In this document: one piece after another, positions 15,664-24,711 of the stretch
Layout of the letters: every line of letters begins with the position of its first letter
Numbering within the stretch: the stretch's first letter is position 1
DNA from: Faecalispora anaeroviscerum
Lineage (GTDB): Bacteria; Bacillota; Clostridia; Oscillospirales; Acutalibacteraceae
Assembly (NCBI RefSeq): GCF_947568225.1
Contig: NZ_CANOOQ010000001.1
Coordinates: 2,170,001-2,234,000, forward strand
Length of the DNA: 64,000 nucleotides
Direction of reading: 5' to 3'
The notes under the pieces: generated by a model
Database searches by the model: none
Seen by the model: the letters and a program-made list of their open reading frames with translations, nothing else
What the model was told of the DNA's origin: nothing
Position numbers and translations under genes: made by a program

Positions 15664-17754
15664 CTACTCAATCCCACGATAATATAACCCCCGTGTAAAA
15701 GGGTGCTGATCTTTGTCACGTTTTGTATTTTCCACAGCCCGCAAACCGAGGTAATTCCGAAAGATTTCCTCAATTTCCACAGAGTTTTCCACAGTGAATC
15801 TTAAAACTCCGAAATCCTGCCCGCGAACTTCGCGCATACGGTCCGCCAGATACAGCGGAACCGAGTTCAGCACCTCGCTCGCGTCGCCGTCGCACTGTAC
15901 GGGGAACCGCACGCCGCGTCGGTCTGTCAGCCAGGCGTTACCGCCGCACTCGGCACAGCTCTGCGTGCCGTTTTTACCGGGGCAGTTGCGGCACAGCATC
16001 AGCGGCTGTCGACCGTACAGCACCAGCCCGCGCGGCAGATTGCCGCCGAGCGCCGCCGCCTGTGCGAGCGTCAGCTCAAATGAAAGCTCCGTATCGCGCA
16101 GACCCTGATTCTTCAGCCAATCCAAAGCCGGAGTATTCATCGCGTTCAGTGAAAATCCGCCATGCACCGTCATCCCGCTTTCGAGCGCAAGACCGACCGC
16201 GCCGAGCGTTCCGGCCCACACATCGCGAATTCCAACTGCTTTGAGCGCAGTCAGTTTTTCCTTCAGCCGGTTTTCCGAACCGAAAATTCCGCGCGGCAAG
16301 GCCGCCGCCATTGGGAAACCGCAGGCAAGCAGTTGTTCGAACTGTTTCTCCGGCACGGACACCGGTAGATACACCAGCTCGCACTGCTGTGCCAGCTCCG
16401 GCACATCCTCCGCCCTCCGAAAGGAAGCGCGCAAACGCGGCAGCTTTGCCGGCTGATGCGGCTCGCCAGCCGGAATGGGGAGGCGCGTAAATACAGTAGG
16501 CTCACGCCGCTCGCGTAAAACCATAAGTTGCTCCAGCGCCTCGCGGCGCAGCCGGTTTAACATGGAGAGGGGCAGAGAAAGCCCCGGCTCGATTTCACAC
16601 TGGATATTCTGCGCGGCAAACGGGGTGCCGCCGGTCTTTTGCAGCTGCACACGGCAGCGCTCCTCGTCGATCGGCCGGTTAACCGCCGGCTCGGGACACT
16701 CACCCAAAGCCTCTGCGCGATGGCCGTCTGCATCGGTGACGGAGAGCAAAACCGGCTTCCCGGCCCGCACCATCAGCTCCAACTGCACCGGAACACGCGG
16801 CAGCTCGTCCTTATACAGGGCATGCAGCTGCCCGAATACATCCTTGGTGGCTCCGGTCACATCCTCTTTGGAACGGATGCCGAACATCTCACGCCCCAGC
16901 TTGCCGTCGAGGTAGCCCGTCGTAAAGCCCGACCGGGAAAATACGGCGGAAAGATTCTCCGTCAGCTCCGGCGGAATCGGCTGACCGTCGGCGGAATACC
17001 GGCAGGCGGCTGTCGCCGCGGCAACGTATTCCGGGCGCTTCATGCGGCCCTCAATTTTCGCACTGGTCAAACCCGCAGCCTCCAGCTCCGAAATACGGGT
17101 AATCATCGAAAGATCCTTCAGGCTCAGGTCGTTGCCCGTGCCGCCGGGCACGGAAAAGGGCAGGCGGCAGGGCTGGGCGCACATGCCCCGGTTGCCGCTG
17201 CGCGAGCCGAGTACCGAGCTGAAATAGCACTGGCCCGACACCGACATACATAAAGCGCCATGCACAAAGCTCTCAATCTCGATGGGCGTGTCCTTTGTAC
17301 CGTCTTTGATTTCGCGAATCTGCGCAAGAGACAGCTCGCGCGCCAGAACCACCCGGGTAAACCCGTTTTTCGCCATCAGCCTGGCGCCCGCCGGGTTGGT
17401 GATCGACATCTGGGTTGATGCATTCAGCCTTAGCTCCGGGGCGCGCTCCCGCAGCAGCGCAATCAAGCCCGGGTCCTGCACAAGCAGCGCATCCACCGCG
17501 AGGGAGCAGGCGTATTCCGCTAACTCCAGCGCGGCTGGCAGTTCCTCCTGGCGCAGCAGGGTATTGAGCGCCAGATAGACTTTAACGCCCCGGACATGGC
17601 AGTATTCCACTGCCTGCCGCAGGGCGTCATCGTCAAAATTTTTCGCAGCCGCCCGCGCAGAAAACGCGCTGGCGCCCAAATACACCGCATCCGCGCCGGA
17701 GCGCACCGCGGCAATCAGGGAATCCGGTGACCCAGCGGGAGATAAAATTTCCAT
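15664..17754 (-). CDS. U32 family protein with DUF3656 domain (RlhA-like rRNA hydroxylase)
   Basis: The 696-residue protein starts with the U32 barrel (MEILSPAGSPDSL...). It has four conserved cysteines, Cys169, Cys176, Cys192 and Cys196 (CMSVSGQC...MCAQPC), which bind an iron-sulfur cluster in this family. The long C-terminal part matches the DUF3656-containing branch represented by RlhA (YdcP), which hydroxylates C2501 of 23S rRNA. Older annotations as collagenase-like peptidase are probably wrong for this branch. A CRNCPGK...CAEC cluster near residue 585 adds a second Cys group. It heads the group U32-dut-DUF4321. Function by family only. Confidence 0.8.
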   Translation of the reverse strand: MEILSPAGSPDSLIAAVRSGADAVYLGASAFSARAAAKNFDDDALRQAVEYCHVRGVKVYLALNTLLRQEELPAALELAEYACSLAVDALLVQDPGLIALLRERAPELRLNASTQMSITNPAGARLMAKNGFTRVVLARELSLAQIREIKDGTKDTPIEIESFVHGALCMSVSGQCYFSSVLGSRSGNRGMCAQPCRLPFSVPGGTGNDLSLKDLSMITRISELEAAGLTSAKIEGRMKRPEYVAAATAACRYSADGQPIPPELTENLSAVFSRSGFTTGYLDGKLGREMFGIRSKEDVTGATKDVFGQLHALYKDELPRVPVQLELMVRAGKPVLLSVTDADGHRAEALGECPEPAVNRPIDEERCRVQLQKTGGTPFAAQNIQCEIEPGLSLPLSMLNRLRREALEQLMVLRERREPTVFTRLPIPAGEPHQPAKLPRLRASFRRAEDVPELAQQCELVYLPVSVPEKQFEQLLACGFPMAAALPRGIFGSENRLKEKLTALKAVGIRDVWAGTLGAVGLALESGMTVHGGFSLNAMNTPALDWLKNQGLRDTELSFELTLAQAAALGGNLPRGLVLYGRQPLMLCRNCPGKNGTQSCAECGGNAWLTDRRGVRFPVQCDGDASEVLNSVPLYLADRMREVRGQDFGVLRFTVENSVEIEEIFRNYLGLRAVENTKRDKDQHPFTRGLYYRGIE

Positions 17755-17796
17755 GGTTTGTATCCCAACCTTTATTCAGCATAAAATAAACAGCAA

Positions 17797-17814
17797 AGCG
17801 GCGGTAACGCCGCT
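17797..17814 (-). terminator. Hairpin downstream of the small membrane protein gene
   Basis: AGCGGCG-GTAA-CGCCGCT stem; on the minus strand it is followed by TTGCTGTTTATTTTA. It can extend to pair with GGCGCTACCGCTTT at 17824-17837 inside the gene end. Probable terminator of the zapA/small-membrane-protein transcript. Confidence 0.5.
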
Positions 17815-17828
17815 CCCGAAAAATGGCG

Positions 17829-18014
17829 CTACCGCTTTGGCCTTTTTTTCTTTTTTCCCAAATACATCACGTATAGAGCAAACACCACAACCATCATCGT
17901 CCCGTACGTAGAGGTGGAAGACGGCTCCTTTATAAGCGTCCCCAGAACATTATAGCCCACCAGAAACATGACAGCCGCAAGCACCAGAACTACGGCATAA
18001 TCACGGTTGCTCAT
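17829..18014 (-). CDS. Small two-segment membrane protein, unknown function
   Basis: The 61-residue product has two hydrophobic segments (about 6-25 and 36-53) joined by a short Ser/Thr loop and ends in a highly basic tail (GKKKKRPKR), so the C terminus is probably cytosolic. An AAAGGGA site lies eight bases before the ATG; a GTG directly in front could add one residue. It is 41 bp downstream of zapA on the same strand. I do not recognise the family, but size and position suggest a conserved Firmicutes membrane protein rather than a random frame. Confidence 0.55.
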   Translation of the reverse strand: MSNRDYAVVLVLAAVMFLVGYNVLGTLIKEPSSTSTYGTMMVVVFALYVMYLGKKKKRPKR

Positions 18015-18055
18015 CACAGTGTCCCTTTCTTCCTCCGCATGGGTATATTCGGTAT

Positions 18056-18682
18056 TCAGTCCGTTTCCTTCTTTTCAAAAAAGCTCATAAAGCTGCTGCG
18101 GTCCAGCTCCTCCGGCACCTGTGCGGACGCCGGGCGGGAGTAGTGGCCGGTATGCACGTTCGGCACAGCGGGCGCGGTGGGCCGTGCTTCCTCCAAACTC
18201 TGCTCTTCAGCAGAAAGCTCGAACTCTTCCGGCTCTTCCAGAGGCTTCGGCTCCGGCAAAGGCTCGGGTTTCTCCTGCACCGGTGCGGCGGGGGCGGGGC
18301 GCACAAGCTCCCGCTCCGCGCTCTGGGCGGCTTCGCCTGCCGAAAGACGGGCGCGCAGGGTCTGAATCTCCTGCTTCATACGCTCAATTTCACGGCGGGC
18401 CTCATCGGCCTCCAAACGGCTGCGGGAGGAATCCTCCAGGTAATCCTTAATCTGCGAGCGCAGATTATCCGCCGCCGCCACGGCTTTTTTCGACTCGTCG
18501 CAGAACGACAAAGCGGTTATGATCGCGGCCAGGGTTAAAGAAACCCGGTCGTTTTTGGACATAATGCTCTGAATGCTTTTTTCCACTTCATCCCCAAGTG
18601 CAAGCACATAAGTCTCGTTATCCTCCGAGGTAAGGGTACACTCGGTTCCGCAAATATTCAGACGCACCTTAATCTTATTCAT
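18056..18682 (-). CDS. zapA: Cell division protein ZapA with long C-terminal extension
   Basis: The first 90 or so residues match ZapA, the FtsZ-ring stabiliser: the beta-strand start KIKVRLNICGTECTL, then VEKSIQSIMSKNDRVSLTLAAIITALSFCDE. A coiled-coil segment follows (about 85-130, EADEARREIERMKQEIQTLRARL). The remaining 80 residues are rich in Pro and Glu and probably disordered, ending in SSFMSFFEKKETD. At 208 residues it is about twice the normal length. The start is the ATG with AAAGGAT ten bases upstream. A strong TATAAT lies at 18739-18744 on the same strand. Confidence 0.8.
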   Translation of the reverse strand: MNKIKVRLNICGTECTLTSEDNETYVLALGDEVEKSIQSIMSKNDRVSLTLAAIITALSFCDESKKAVAAADNLRSQIKDYLEDSSRSRLEADEARREIERMKQEIQTLRARLSAGEAAQSAERELVRPAPAAPVQEKPEPLPEPKPLEEPEEFELSAEEQSLEEARPTAPAVPNVHTGHYSRPASAQVPEELDRSSFMSFFEKKETD

Positions 18683-18738
18683 GGTGACCATCCTTTCACA
18701 GCCTTGGCAGCAGGCCGGCATTCCATACAATCTCTTTT

Positions 18739-18744
18739 ATTATA
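18739..18744 (-). promoter_or_regulatory. Probable -10 element of zapA
   Basis: Perfect TATAAT on the minus strand 57 bp before the start; no good -35 hexamer at 16-18 bp (TTTCCT at 17 bp), so only the -10 is called. Confidence 0.4.
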
Positions 18745-18976
18745 AGCCATTTTCAGCAATTAGGAAAGAGCCTGTCGCGTTTTGCCGGATTTTCTTTCGC
18801 ACGCGCGCGGAAAAACGGCGCCCCACTCAAAACCGGTTTTGTTTAATTTGCCTAAATTTACGCCCGTTTTCTCCTGGTAAGGAACCAGCGCAAAATCAAT
18901 GCGACTTACTTTGTTTTGATGGGAATACGGGCAAAATTTACGTTTTTTTCTTATTTATTCTGTCAGTTTATTGGAA

Positions 18977-19005
18977 TTGTATTTCGGCTCTTTTTGGTAT
19001 ACAAT
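18977..19005 (+). promoter_or_regulatory. Promoter of glgP
   Basis: TTGTAT (18977-18982), 17-bp spacer, TACAAT (19000-19005), 77 bp before the glgP start. The rest of the divergent zapA-glgP gap (18745-18976) shows no gene. Confidence 0.6.
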
Positions 19006-19081
19006 AAACATAAATCTTATTTGGCATATGATAGGGAAAAAAGTTGCTTTCTTTTGGAATAGAATTGGAGGATATGATCAG

Positions 19082-21529
19082 ATGAATTATACGCTTTCAA
19101 AAAAAGAAATTCAGGCGCGCGTCAAAGAAACGCTGAGCCATGAAATGAGTGTGGAATGGCAGGACGCCACCGATGAGCAGTACTACAAGGCCGTGGCCCT
19201 GGTCGTGCGCGATATGATGGTAAAGGGCCGAAAGGAATTTCGCGAGGATGCGAACAAAACCGGCACCAAAACCATCTACTATTTATGTATGGAGTTCCTT
19301 CTGGGCCGCTCGCTCAAAAATAACCTCTTTAACCTCGGGCTGGAGGATTCGTTCCGCCAGGCGCTTTCCGGCATGAATGTGAATTTGGACAGCGTTTACG
19401 AGCAGGAACCGGACGCGGGCCTTGGCAATGGTGGTCTGGGGCGTCTTGCGGCCTGTTTTCTCGACGCGCTGGCCACGCTTGGCTACCCGGCGATGGGCTA
19501 TTCGCTGCGGTACGAATATGGCATCTTCCGCCAAAAGCTGGTGGAGGGCTGGCAGACCGAGCTGCCGGATTTCTGGCTGCCGGGCGGGAGCGTATGGTTC
19601 CAGCCGGTACCGGACCGTGCGGTTGAGGTGCATTTTGACGGAACGATTGAGGAATCGTGGAACAACCAGTACCACATTGTACGCCACAAAAACTACACAA
19701 AGGTGCTGGCGGTACCGTATGACCTGTACGTGGCCGGCATGGATGGCCGGGGCGTGAGCCGCCTGCGCGTGTGGGCCGCCACCTCTGCCGAAGCAGACTT
19801 CGACATGAAGCTCTTCAACGGCGGCGATTACCTGCGCGCCATGGAGCAAAACGCGATGGCCGAGGTCATCACGAAGGTACTGTACCCCGAAGACAACCAC
19901 CCCGAGGGCAAGAGCCTGCGCCTGACACAGCAGTATTTTCTGGTTTCCGCCACCATTCAGGACATCATCCGCCGGCATCTGTCTGTGAATCGCACGCTTG
20001 ACAACCTTCCGGAAAAGATTGCAATTCACCTGAACGACACACATCCGGTGCTGGCCATCCCCGAAATGATGCGCGTGATGCTCGACGAGTGCGGCTACGG
20101 GTGGAATCAGGCCTGGAGCATTGTTCACCGCACGATGGCGTATACAAATCACACCGTGATGGCCGAGGCGCTCGAGTGCTGGGGCGTGGATCTGTTCCGC
20201 CGCCGCCTGCCGCGCATCTACCAGATCGTGGAGGAAATTAACCGCCGCTTCTGTGCCGAAATGCACAATAAAGGCGTAGACGGTTACAAGGTGGGGCGCA
20301 TGGCTCCGCTCAACGACGGTTATGTAAAAATGGCAAACCTGGCAGTGGTCAGCACGCACTCCATCAATGGCGTGTCGCAGCTGCACAGCGATATTTTGAA
20401 GCAGACCGTATTCCAAGATTTCTACTCCGAAATGCCGGAAAAATTCCGCAACGTAACAAACGGCATCGCCTACCGCCGCTGGCTGAATCAGTCGAACCCC
20501 GCATACGCCGCTCTGCTCACCGAGCTGATCGGGGAGGAGTACATCCACAATGCCGCCCGGCTTGACCGCCTTCTCAAATTCCAGAACGATAAAGCCGTGC
20601 TGGAGCGCATGGCGAAAATTCGCCGCGGCAACAAGGAGCGCATTGCGGCTTATGTGCTGAAAAGCAATGGCATAGAGATTGACCCCGACTCCATTTTTGA
20701 CGTTCAGGTCAAGCGCCTGCACGAATACAAGCGCCAGCACTTGAACGCGCTCGAAATCCTTACCACCTACCAGTGGCTGCGCGACAACCCGAATGCCGAC
20801 TTTACCCCCAGAACGTATTTCTTCGGCGCGAAGGCCGCGCCGGGCTACTATATGGCAAAGCAGATCATCCAATTTATTGTAGATCTGGGCAACACCATTA
20901 ACAACGACCCACGCGTGAATCAGAAAATGAAGATCGTCTATCTGGAGGATTACCGCGTAACGCTCGCCGAGCTGCTCATCCCATCGGCAGACATCAGCGA
21001 GCAGATTTCGCTCGCCGGCACCGAAGCTTCGGGCACCAGCAACATGAAATTTATGATCAACGGCGCGGTGACGCTCGGAACGCTCGACGGTGCAAACGTG
21101 GAGATTCACAACGCTGTGGGCGATGAAAACATCCTGCTGTTCGGCATGACCACTCCGCAGGTGCAACAGTTGAAAAAGGACGGGTATTACCCCGCGGGAA
21201 TCTACCAAAACCACCCCATTCTGCGCCAGGCGCTGGACGAAATGGGCAGCGGCTTCGGCGGCGTCAGCTTCCGCTCCATCGCGGATTCGCTGAAAAACTC
21301 TGACCCCTACATGGTACTGGCGGACTTTGACGACTATTCCCGCGCGCGCCGCCTTTCGCAGCAGCTGTACCAAGACCCCGACCAGTGGTACCGCATTGCG
21401 CTCATCAATACCGCCCACGCGGGGCGCTTTTCCGCTGACCGAGCCATCCATGAGTATGCCACGGAGATTTGGAATGCAGAGCCGGTGCCCGAGGCGGGAC
21501 AGGAACACGCGGAAAAGACGGAGCAATAA
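19082..21529 (+). CDS. glgP: Glycogen/maltodextrin phosphorylase
   Basis: The 815-residue GT35 enzyme cleaves alpha-1,4-glucan with phosphate to give glucose 1-phosphate. Conserved blocks include EPDAGLGNGGLGRLAACFLDS-like sequence near 103-123, and EASGTSNMKFMINGAVTLGTLDGANVE with the pyridoxal-phosphate lysine near 656. Length is normal. The start (MNYTLSKKEI) has GGAGG ten bases upstream; an extension to 18971 runs through the promoter and is rejected. It is followed after 39 bp by a GH13 glycosidase, so storage-glucan breakdown is the likely shared role. Confidence 0.95.
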   Translation: MNYTLSKKEIQARVKETLSHEMSVEWQDATDEQYYKAVALVVRDMMVKGRKEFREDANKTGTKTIYYLCMEFLLGRSLKNNLFNLGLEDSFRQALSGMNVNLDSVYEQEPDAGLGNGGLGRLAACFLDALATLGYPAMGYSLRYEYGIFRQKLVEGWQTELPDFWLPGGSVWFQPVPDRAVEVHFDGTIEESWNNQYHIVRHKNYTKVLAVPYDLYVAGMDGRGVSRLRVWAATSAEADFDMKLFNGGDYLRAMEQNAMAEVITKVLYPEDNHPEGKSLRLTQQYFLVSATIQDIIRRHLSVNRTLDNLPEKIAIHLNDTHPVLAIPEMMRVMLDECGYGWNQAWSIVHRTMAYTNHTVMAEALECWGVDLFRRRLPRIYQIVEEINRRFCAEMHNKGVDGYKVGRMAPLNDGYVKMANLAVVSTHSINGVSQLHSDILKQTVFQDFYSEMPEKFRNVTNGIAYRRWLNQSNPAYAALLTELIGEEYIHNAARLDRLLKFQNDKAVLERMAKIRRGNKERIAAYVLKSNGIEIDPDSIFDVQVKRLHEYKRQHLNALEILTTYQWLRDNPNADFTPRTYFFGAKAAPGYYMAKQIIQFIVDLGNTINNDPRVNQKMKIVYLEDYRVTLAELLIPSADISEQISLAGTEASGTSNMKFMINGAVTLGTLDGANVEIHNAVGDENILLFGMTTPQVQQLKKDGYYPAGIYQNHPILRQALDEMGSGFGGVSFRSIADSLKNSDPYMVLADFDDYSRARRLSQQLYQDPDQWYRIALINTAHAGRFSADRAIHEYATEIWNAEPVPEAGQEHAEKTEQ

Positions 21530-21568
21530 CGCTCCGCCGAAAAACGGCAAGAAGGAGCTTCTTAGAGT

Positions 21569-23413
21569 ATGTTTGATTCCAGAAACCCTGTGTATAAAAA
21601 TCCGGTGGGGGCTACCCCCGCAGGGCAGGGCATTCATTTTAAAATCACGCTTCCCCGCAGCCTGGGCTGCACCGCCGCCATACTGAGCATGCAGGAGGAC
21701 GGCGGCGAGCATTTCAACTGGGAAATGTTCTGGTGCGGAATGAACGGGGACGACCAGGAGTGGTGGGAATGCGATTTTATCCCGCCGCGCAGCGGACTGT
21801 ATTTTTACTCTTTTTCGTTGCAGACGACCCGGGGCATGCTCGGCCTGAACCGTGCGTTCGGCGGCCGGGGGGAACTGTCCGGCGCGAGCAAATGGCAACT
21901 CACCGTATACGAGCCGGGGTTCGAAACGCCCCGGTGGCTCTCCGGAGGAATTTTGTACCAGATTTTTCCCGACCGCTTTTATTCCTCCGGTGAAACGAAG
22001 GAGAGCATCCCTTCCGGCCGCAAAATGCACGCCGAATGGGGAGAGGAGCCGGAGTGGCGCCCCGACGAAACCGGCGAGATCACAAACCGCGATTTTTTCG
22101 GCGGCGATTTAAAGGGCATTACTCAGAAGCTGCCATATCTGCAGTCTTTGGGCGTCACCTGCCTCTATTTGAACCCGATTTTAGAATCTCACTCCAACCA
22201 CCGGTACGATACGGCAGATTACAGCCGCGTTGACCCGCTGCTGGGCACGGAGGAGGAGTTTGCAGAGCTGTGCCGCGCAGCGGAACAGCTTGGCATCCGC
22301 GTTCTTTTGGATGGGGTATTCAACCACACCGGCAGCGACAGCGTCTATTTTAACCGCGAAGAGCGCTACCCTGGGCCCGGCGCATACCAATCAAAGGAGT
22401 CTCCTTATTACGGCTGGTATGAATTTCAGTCGTGGCCCGACAAATACGACTGCTGGTGGGGTTTTCTCACTCTGCCTTGCATTAACGAGTGCTGCGAAAG
22501 CTACCGGCAGTACCTGTGCGGCAAGGACGGCATCGTGCGCAAATGGCTGCGCCTGGGGGCGGCGGGCTGGCGGCTGGACGTAGCGGATGAGCTTTCCGAT
22601 CCGCTGCTCGACCTGATCTCTCAATCGGCCAAGGCGGAGAAATCCGACGCCCTGATTCTGGGTGAGGTGTGGGAAGACGCCTCGAATAAGATGGCCTACG
22701 GGCAGCGCCGCCGCTATTTTCAGGGCCGCCAGCTTGACAGCGTGATGAACTACCCCTTCCGCAATGCGGTGCTGGGCTTTTTAACCGGTATGCGCGCTCA
22801 GGACGCAATGGAAATCCTGCTGACGGTGCAGGAAAACTACCCACCGCAGGTACTGCGATGCCTGATGAACCACCTTGGCACGCACGATACCGAACGCGTT
22901 CTCACCGTTCTGGGCGGCGAAGCCCTGAACGGGCGAAGCCGCGAATGGCAGAGCCGGCAGCGCCTGAGCGCACCGCAGCGTGAGATTGCCCTGCGGCGGC
23001 TGCGGGCCGCTTCGCTGATGCAGTATACCCTACCCGGCGTTCCGTGCGTCTATTACGGCGACGAAGCCGGAATGGAGGGCTACCGCGATCCGTTCAACCG
23101 CAGCTGCTTCCCGTGGGGGCATGAGGACACGTCGCTGACAGAGTGGTACCGCTTGCTGGCAAAGCTGCGACAGACGGCCCGAGCCGCGCTGGAGGATTCC
23201 CCGATGGTACCGGTAGGTGCGTTCCGCCGCTGCCTTTGTTATATTCGCCAGGGGAAAACGCAACGCCTGCTGGTCGCGATCAATTCCGGCAGCGCGGCAG
23301 AACAAATCCCCTTGCCCGCAGGTTGGGAGAAGGCCGCCTGCCTGCTCGGAGAATCGCCTTCGAGCGGCATGCTGACGCTCCCGTCCATTGGATTTTCGGC
23401 TCTGCTGCTGTAA
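21569..23413 (+). CDS. GH13 alpha-glycosidase (neopullulanase/maltogenic amylase-like)
   Basis: The 614-residue protein has an N-terminal beta-rich domain (about 1-125) like those of GH13_20-type enzymes, then the catalytic barrel. The four GH13 regions are seen: DGVFNHTG (near 247-254), GWRLDVADE with nucleophile Asp336, ILGEVWED with acid/base Glu366, and NHLGTHDTER with Asp440. There is no signal peptide, so it acts in the cytosol on maltodextrins or cyclic/branched glucans. RBS AAGGAG is 11 bases before the start. It is probably co-transcribed with glgP, giving debranching or trimming alongside phosphorolysis. Exact specificity is not decidable here. Confidence 0.85.
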   Translation: MFDSRNPVYKNPVGATPAGQGIHFKITLPRSLGCTAAILSMQEDGGEHFNWEMFWCGMNGDDQEWWECDFIPPRSGLYFYSFSLQTTRGMLGLNRAFGGRGELSGASKWQLTVYEPGFETPRWLSGGILYQIFPDRFYSSGETKESIPSGRKMHAEWGEEPEWRPDETGEITNRDFFGGDLKGITQKLPYLQSLGVTCLYLNPILESHSNHRYDTADYSRVDPLLGTEEEFAELCRAAEQLGIRVLLDGVFNHTGSDSVYFNREERYPGPGAYQSKESPYYGWYEFQSWPDKYDCWWGFLTLPCINECCESYRQYLCGKDGIVRKWLRLGAAGWRLDVADELSDPLLDLISQSAKAEKSDALILGEVWEDASNKMAYGQRRRYFQGRQLDSVMNYPFRNAVLGFLTGMRAQDAMEILLTVQENYPPQVLRCLMNHLGTHDTERVLTVLGGEALNGRSREWQSRQRLSAPQREIALRRLRAASLMQYTLPGVPCVYYGDEAGMEGYRDPFNRSCFPWGHEDTSLTEWYRLLAKLRQTARAALEDSPMVPVGAFRRCLCYIRQGKTQRLLVAINSGSAAEQIPLPAGWEKAACLLGESPSSGMLTLPSIGFSALLL

Positions 23414-23530
23414 CAGGCGGCGGGCCATCGGCATATTACAGAAAATTATTTTTTAGAATCACTTGACTTTTCCGCCCACTTTGCATATAATAATAAAGCT
23501 GTTCGGTCTTAGGACATGCAGCAGCAATTT

Positions 23531-23607
23531 GCGCTCGTAGCTCAGCTGGATAGAGTGTCTGACTACGAATCAGAAGGTCAGGGGTTCGAATCCCTTCGGG
23601 CGCGCCA
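23531..23607 (+). tRNA. tRNA-Arg (anticodon ACG)
   Basis: Cloverleaf: acceptor GCGCTCG pairs with CGGGCGC (one G-U), D-arm CTCAGCTGGATAGAG, anticodon arm CTGAC-TACGAAT-CAG with ACG, T-arm AGGGGTTCGAATCCCTT, discriminator G and an encoded CCA (23605-23607). Confidence 0.96.
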
Positions 23608-23610
23608 AAG

Positions 23611-23650
23611 AAAAGTCATTTGTGAGGATTTGAACTCACAAATGACTTTT
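23611..23650 (+). terminator. Terminator directly after tRNA-Arg
   Basis: Perfect 16-bp stem AAAAGTCATTTGTGAG / CTCACAAATGACTTTT with an 8-base loop, then CTGTTTTTTT. Confidence 0.9.
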
Positions 23651-23725
23651 CTGTTTTTTTATGATATCATATTATTTAATAAAGTTTATTGATATAATCT
23701 AAAACAATGATATGAAGGAGACTGT

Positions 23726-24403
23726 ATGGGTTCAACAAAAGTGAATAAAGGGATTCTATTAATAGAAATCATTATTTGTTTTTTTCTGATGTTGGTATTT
23801 AACTCTGTTTTCAGTGGAATCGCCAGCATTTTGAAAACCGACGGACTTTGGGTTGGCATTATGGCCTATTTTGCATCTGCTTCAGCAATTATTGTCTATG
23901 TAACTAAAGTGGAAAAAAAGACCGTTGCGTATGTTGGAATAAAAAAGCCTCTTTTTATTGACATACCCAAAGGTTTAATACTTGGATTGTGTATGTTCAT
24001 CGTGCAGCAAATACCACTTCTTTTAATGAAAATGGATTATACTGCCTTTGCTGTGAAGCCTGATTGGGGCAACATAATCATTATGTCACTGTATTGTTTC
24101 TTGTGCGTGGGTTTTGTAGAAGAATTAATATTCAGAGGATTTATATTACAAAAAACACAAGAGCTATGCAAATGGAAAGCTGTTGTTATTCTGGTCAACT
24201 GCCTCGCATTCTACGCATTTCACTGGCCACCAGTACGATTTATATTTGGAGAATTTTTTAACATTACTGTAAATACGCTTTTTTTATGCCTATACTTATA
24301 CAAATCCAAAAACAAGAGCATTGTTCCGCTTATGATAGCTCATGGGTTTTATGACATTTTATCGGCATATTTGCTTCCGGCTTTTCTCTTTTACATAGGC
24401 TAA
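23726..24403 (+). CDS. CPBP family intramembrane glutamic protease
   Basis: The 225-residue protein has about six membrane segments and the Abi/CAAX-protease motifs: EELIFRG (Glu132, Glu133, Arg137), a His in AFHWPP (166) and HGFYD (His206). Bacterial members act as membrane proteases linked to bacteriocin self-immunity or protein processing. The start has GAAGGAG upstream. The gene is much more AT-rich than its neighbours, uses many ATA/TTA/AAA codons, and lies inside the proposed tRNA-Arg insertion, all consistent with horizontal acquisition. Substrate unknown. Confidence 0.85.
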   Translation: MGSTKVNKGILLIEIIICFFLMLVFNSVFSGIASILKTDGLWVGIMAYFASASAIIVYVTKVEKKTVAYVGIKKPLFIDIPKGLILGLCMFIVQQIPLLLMKMDYTAFAVKPDWGNIIIMSLYCFLCVGFVEELIFRGFILQKTQELCKWKAVVILVNCLAFYAFHWPPVRFIFGEFFNITVNTLFLCLYLYKSKNKSIVPLMIAHGFYDILSAYLLPAFLFYIG

Positions 24404-24481
24404 TGAGCAAACTCACTAGTGATGACAGTTCAAATCTCAACAATAAAATCCAATGATATCTTAATACAACGTGGCGCGCCA

Positions 24482-24517
24482 AAACAGAGCAAACGTAATG
24501 TTTGCTCTGTTTTTTTG
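24482..24517 (+). terminator. Terminator after the insertion (probable original tRNA-Arg terminator)
   Basis: 13-bp perfect stem AAACAGAGCAAAC / GTTTGCTCTGTTT, loop GTAAT, seven T residues. Confidence 0.9.
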
Positions 24518-24654
24518 TTTCCTTATCATCAGAGCGCTCCCTCTTTGGGGGAGAAGCCCACGGATACAGACTGGGAAAGGAATCATTTTTCCAAGATAAT
24601 AAGGAAGAAATGAACTGCTGTAAAAAACGCAAAAGACGGTAGCACAAGCTTTAT

Positions 24655-24683
24655 TTGACTTTAATTTATCCATATGTTATTAT
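24655..24683 (+). promoter_or_regulatory. Promoter of the glycine riboswitch-AGCS transcript
   Basis: TTGACT (24655-24660), 17 bp, TATTAT (24678-24683); TATAAT also starts at 24681. Confidence 0.6.
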
Positions 24684-24711
24684 AATATCAATTAAATATA
24701 TTTACTGAAAC

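Larger units (their letters stand above)
23599..24483. mobile_element. Putative 874-bp insertion at the 3' end of tRNA-Arg
   Basis: The last bases of the tRNA plus two more (GGCGCGCCAAA, 23599-23609) are repeated exactly at 24473-24483. The second copy is directly followed by a perfect terminator (24482-24512) of the kind expected right after the tRNA. The DNA between the copies is clearly more AT-rich than its surroundings and holds one gene, a CPBP protease. This looks like a small element inserted at the tRNA end with target duplication. No integrase is present, so it would be a remnant or mobilised in trans. The 11-bp repeat is short, so chance remains possible. Confidence 0.5.

Noticed and set aside
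19283..22030. 915-codon open frame antisense to the phosphorylase and GH13 genes
   Set aside because: It is a shadow of two well-supported genes, produced by codon bias in the opposite frame, with no family resemblance.
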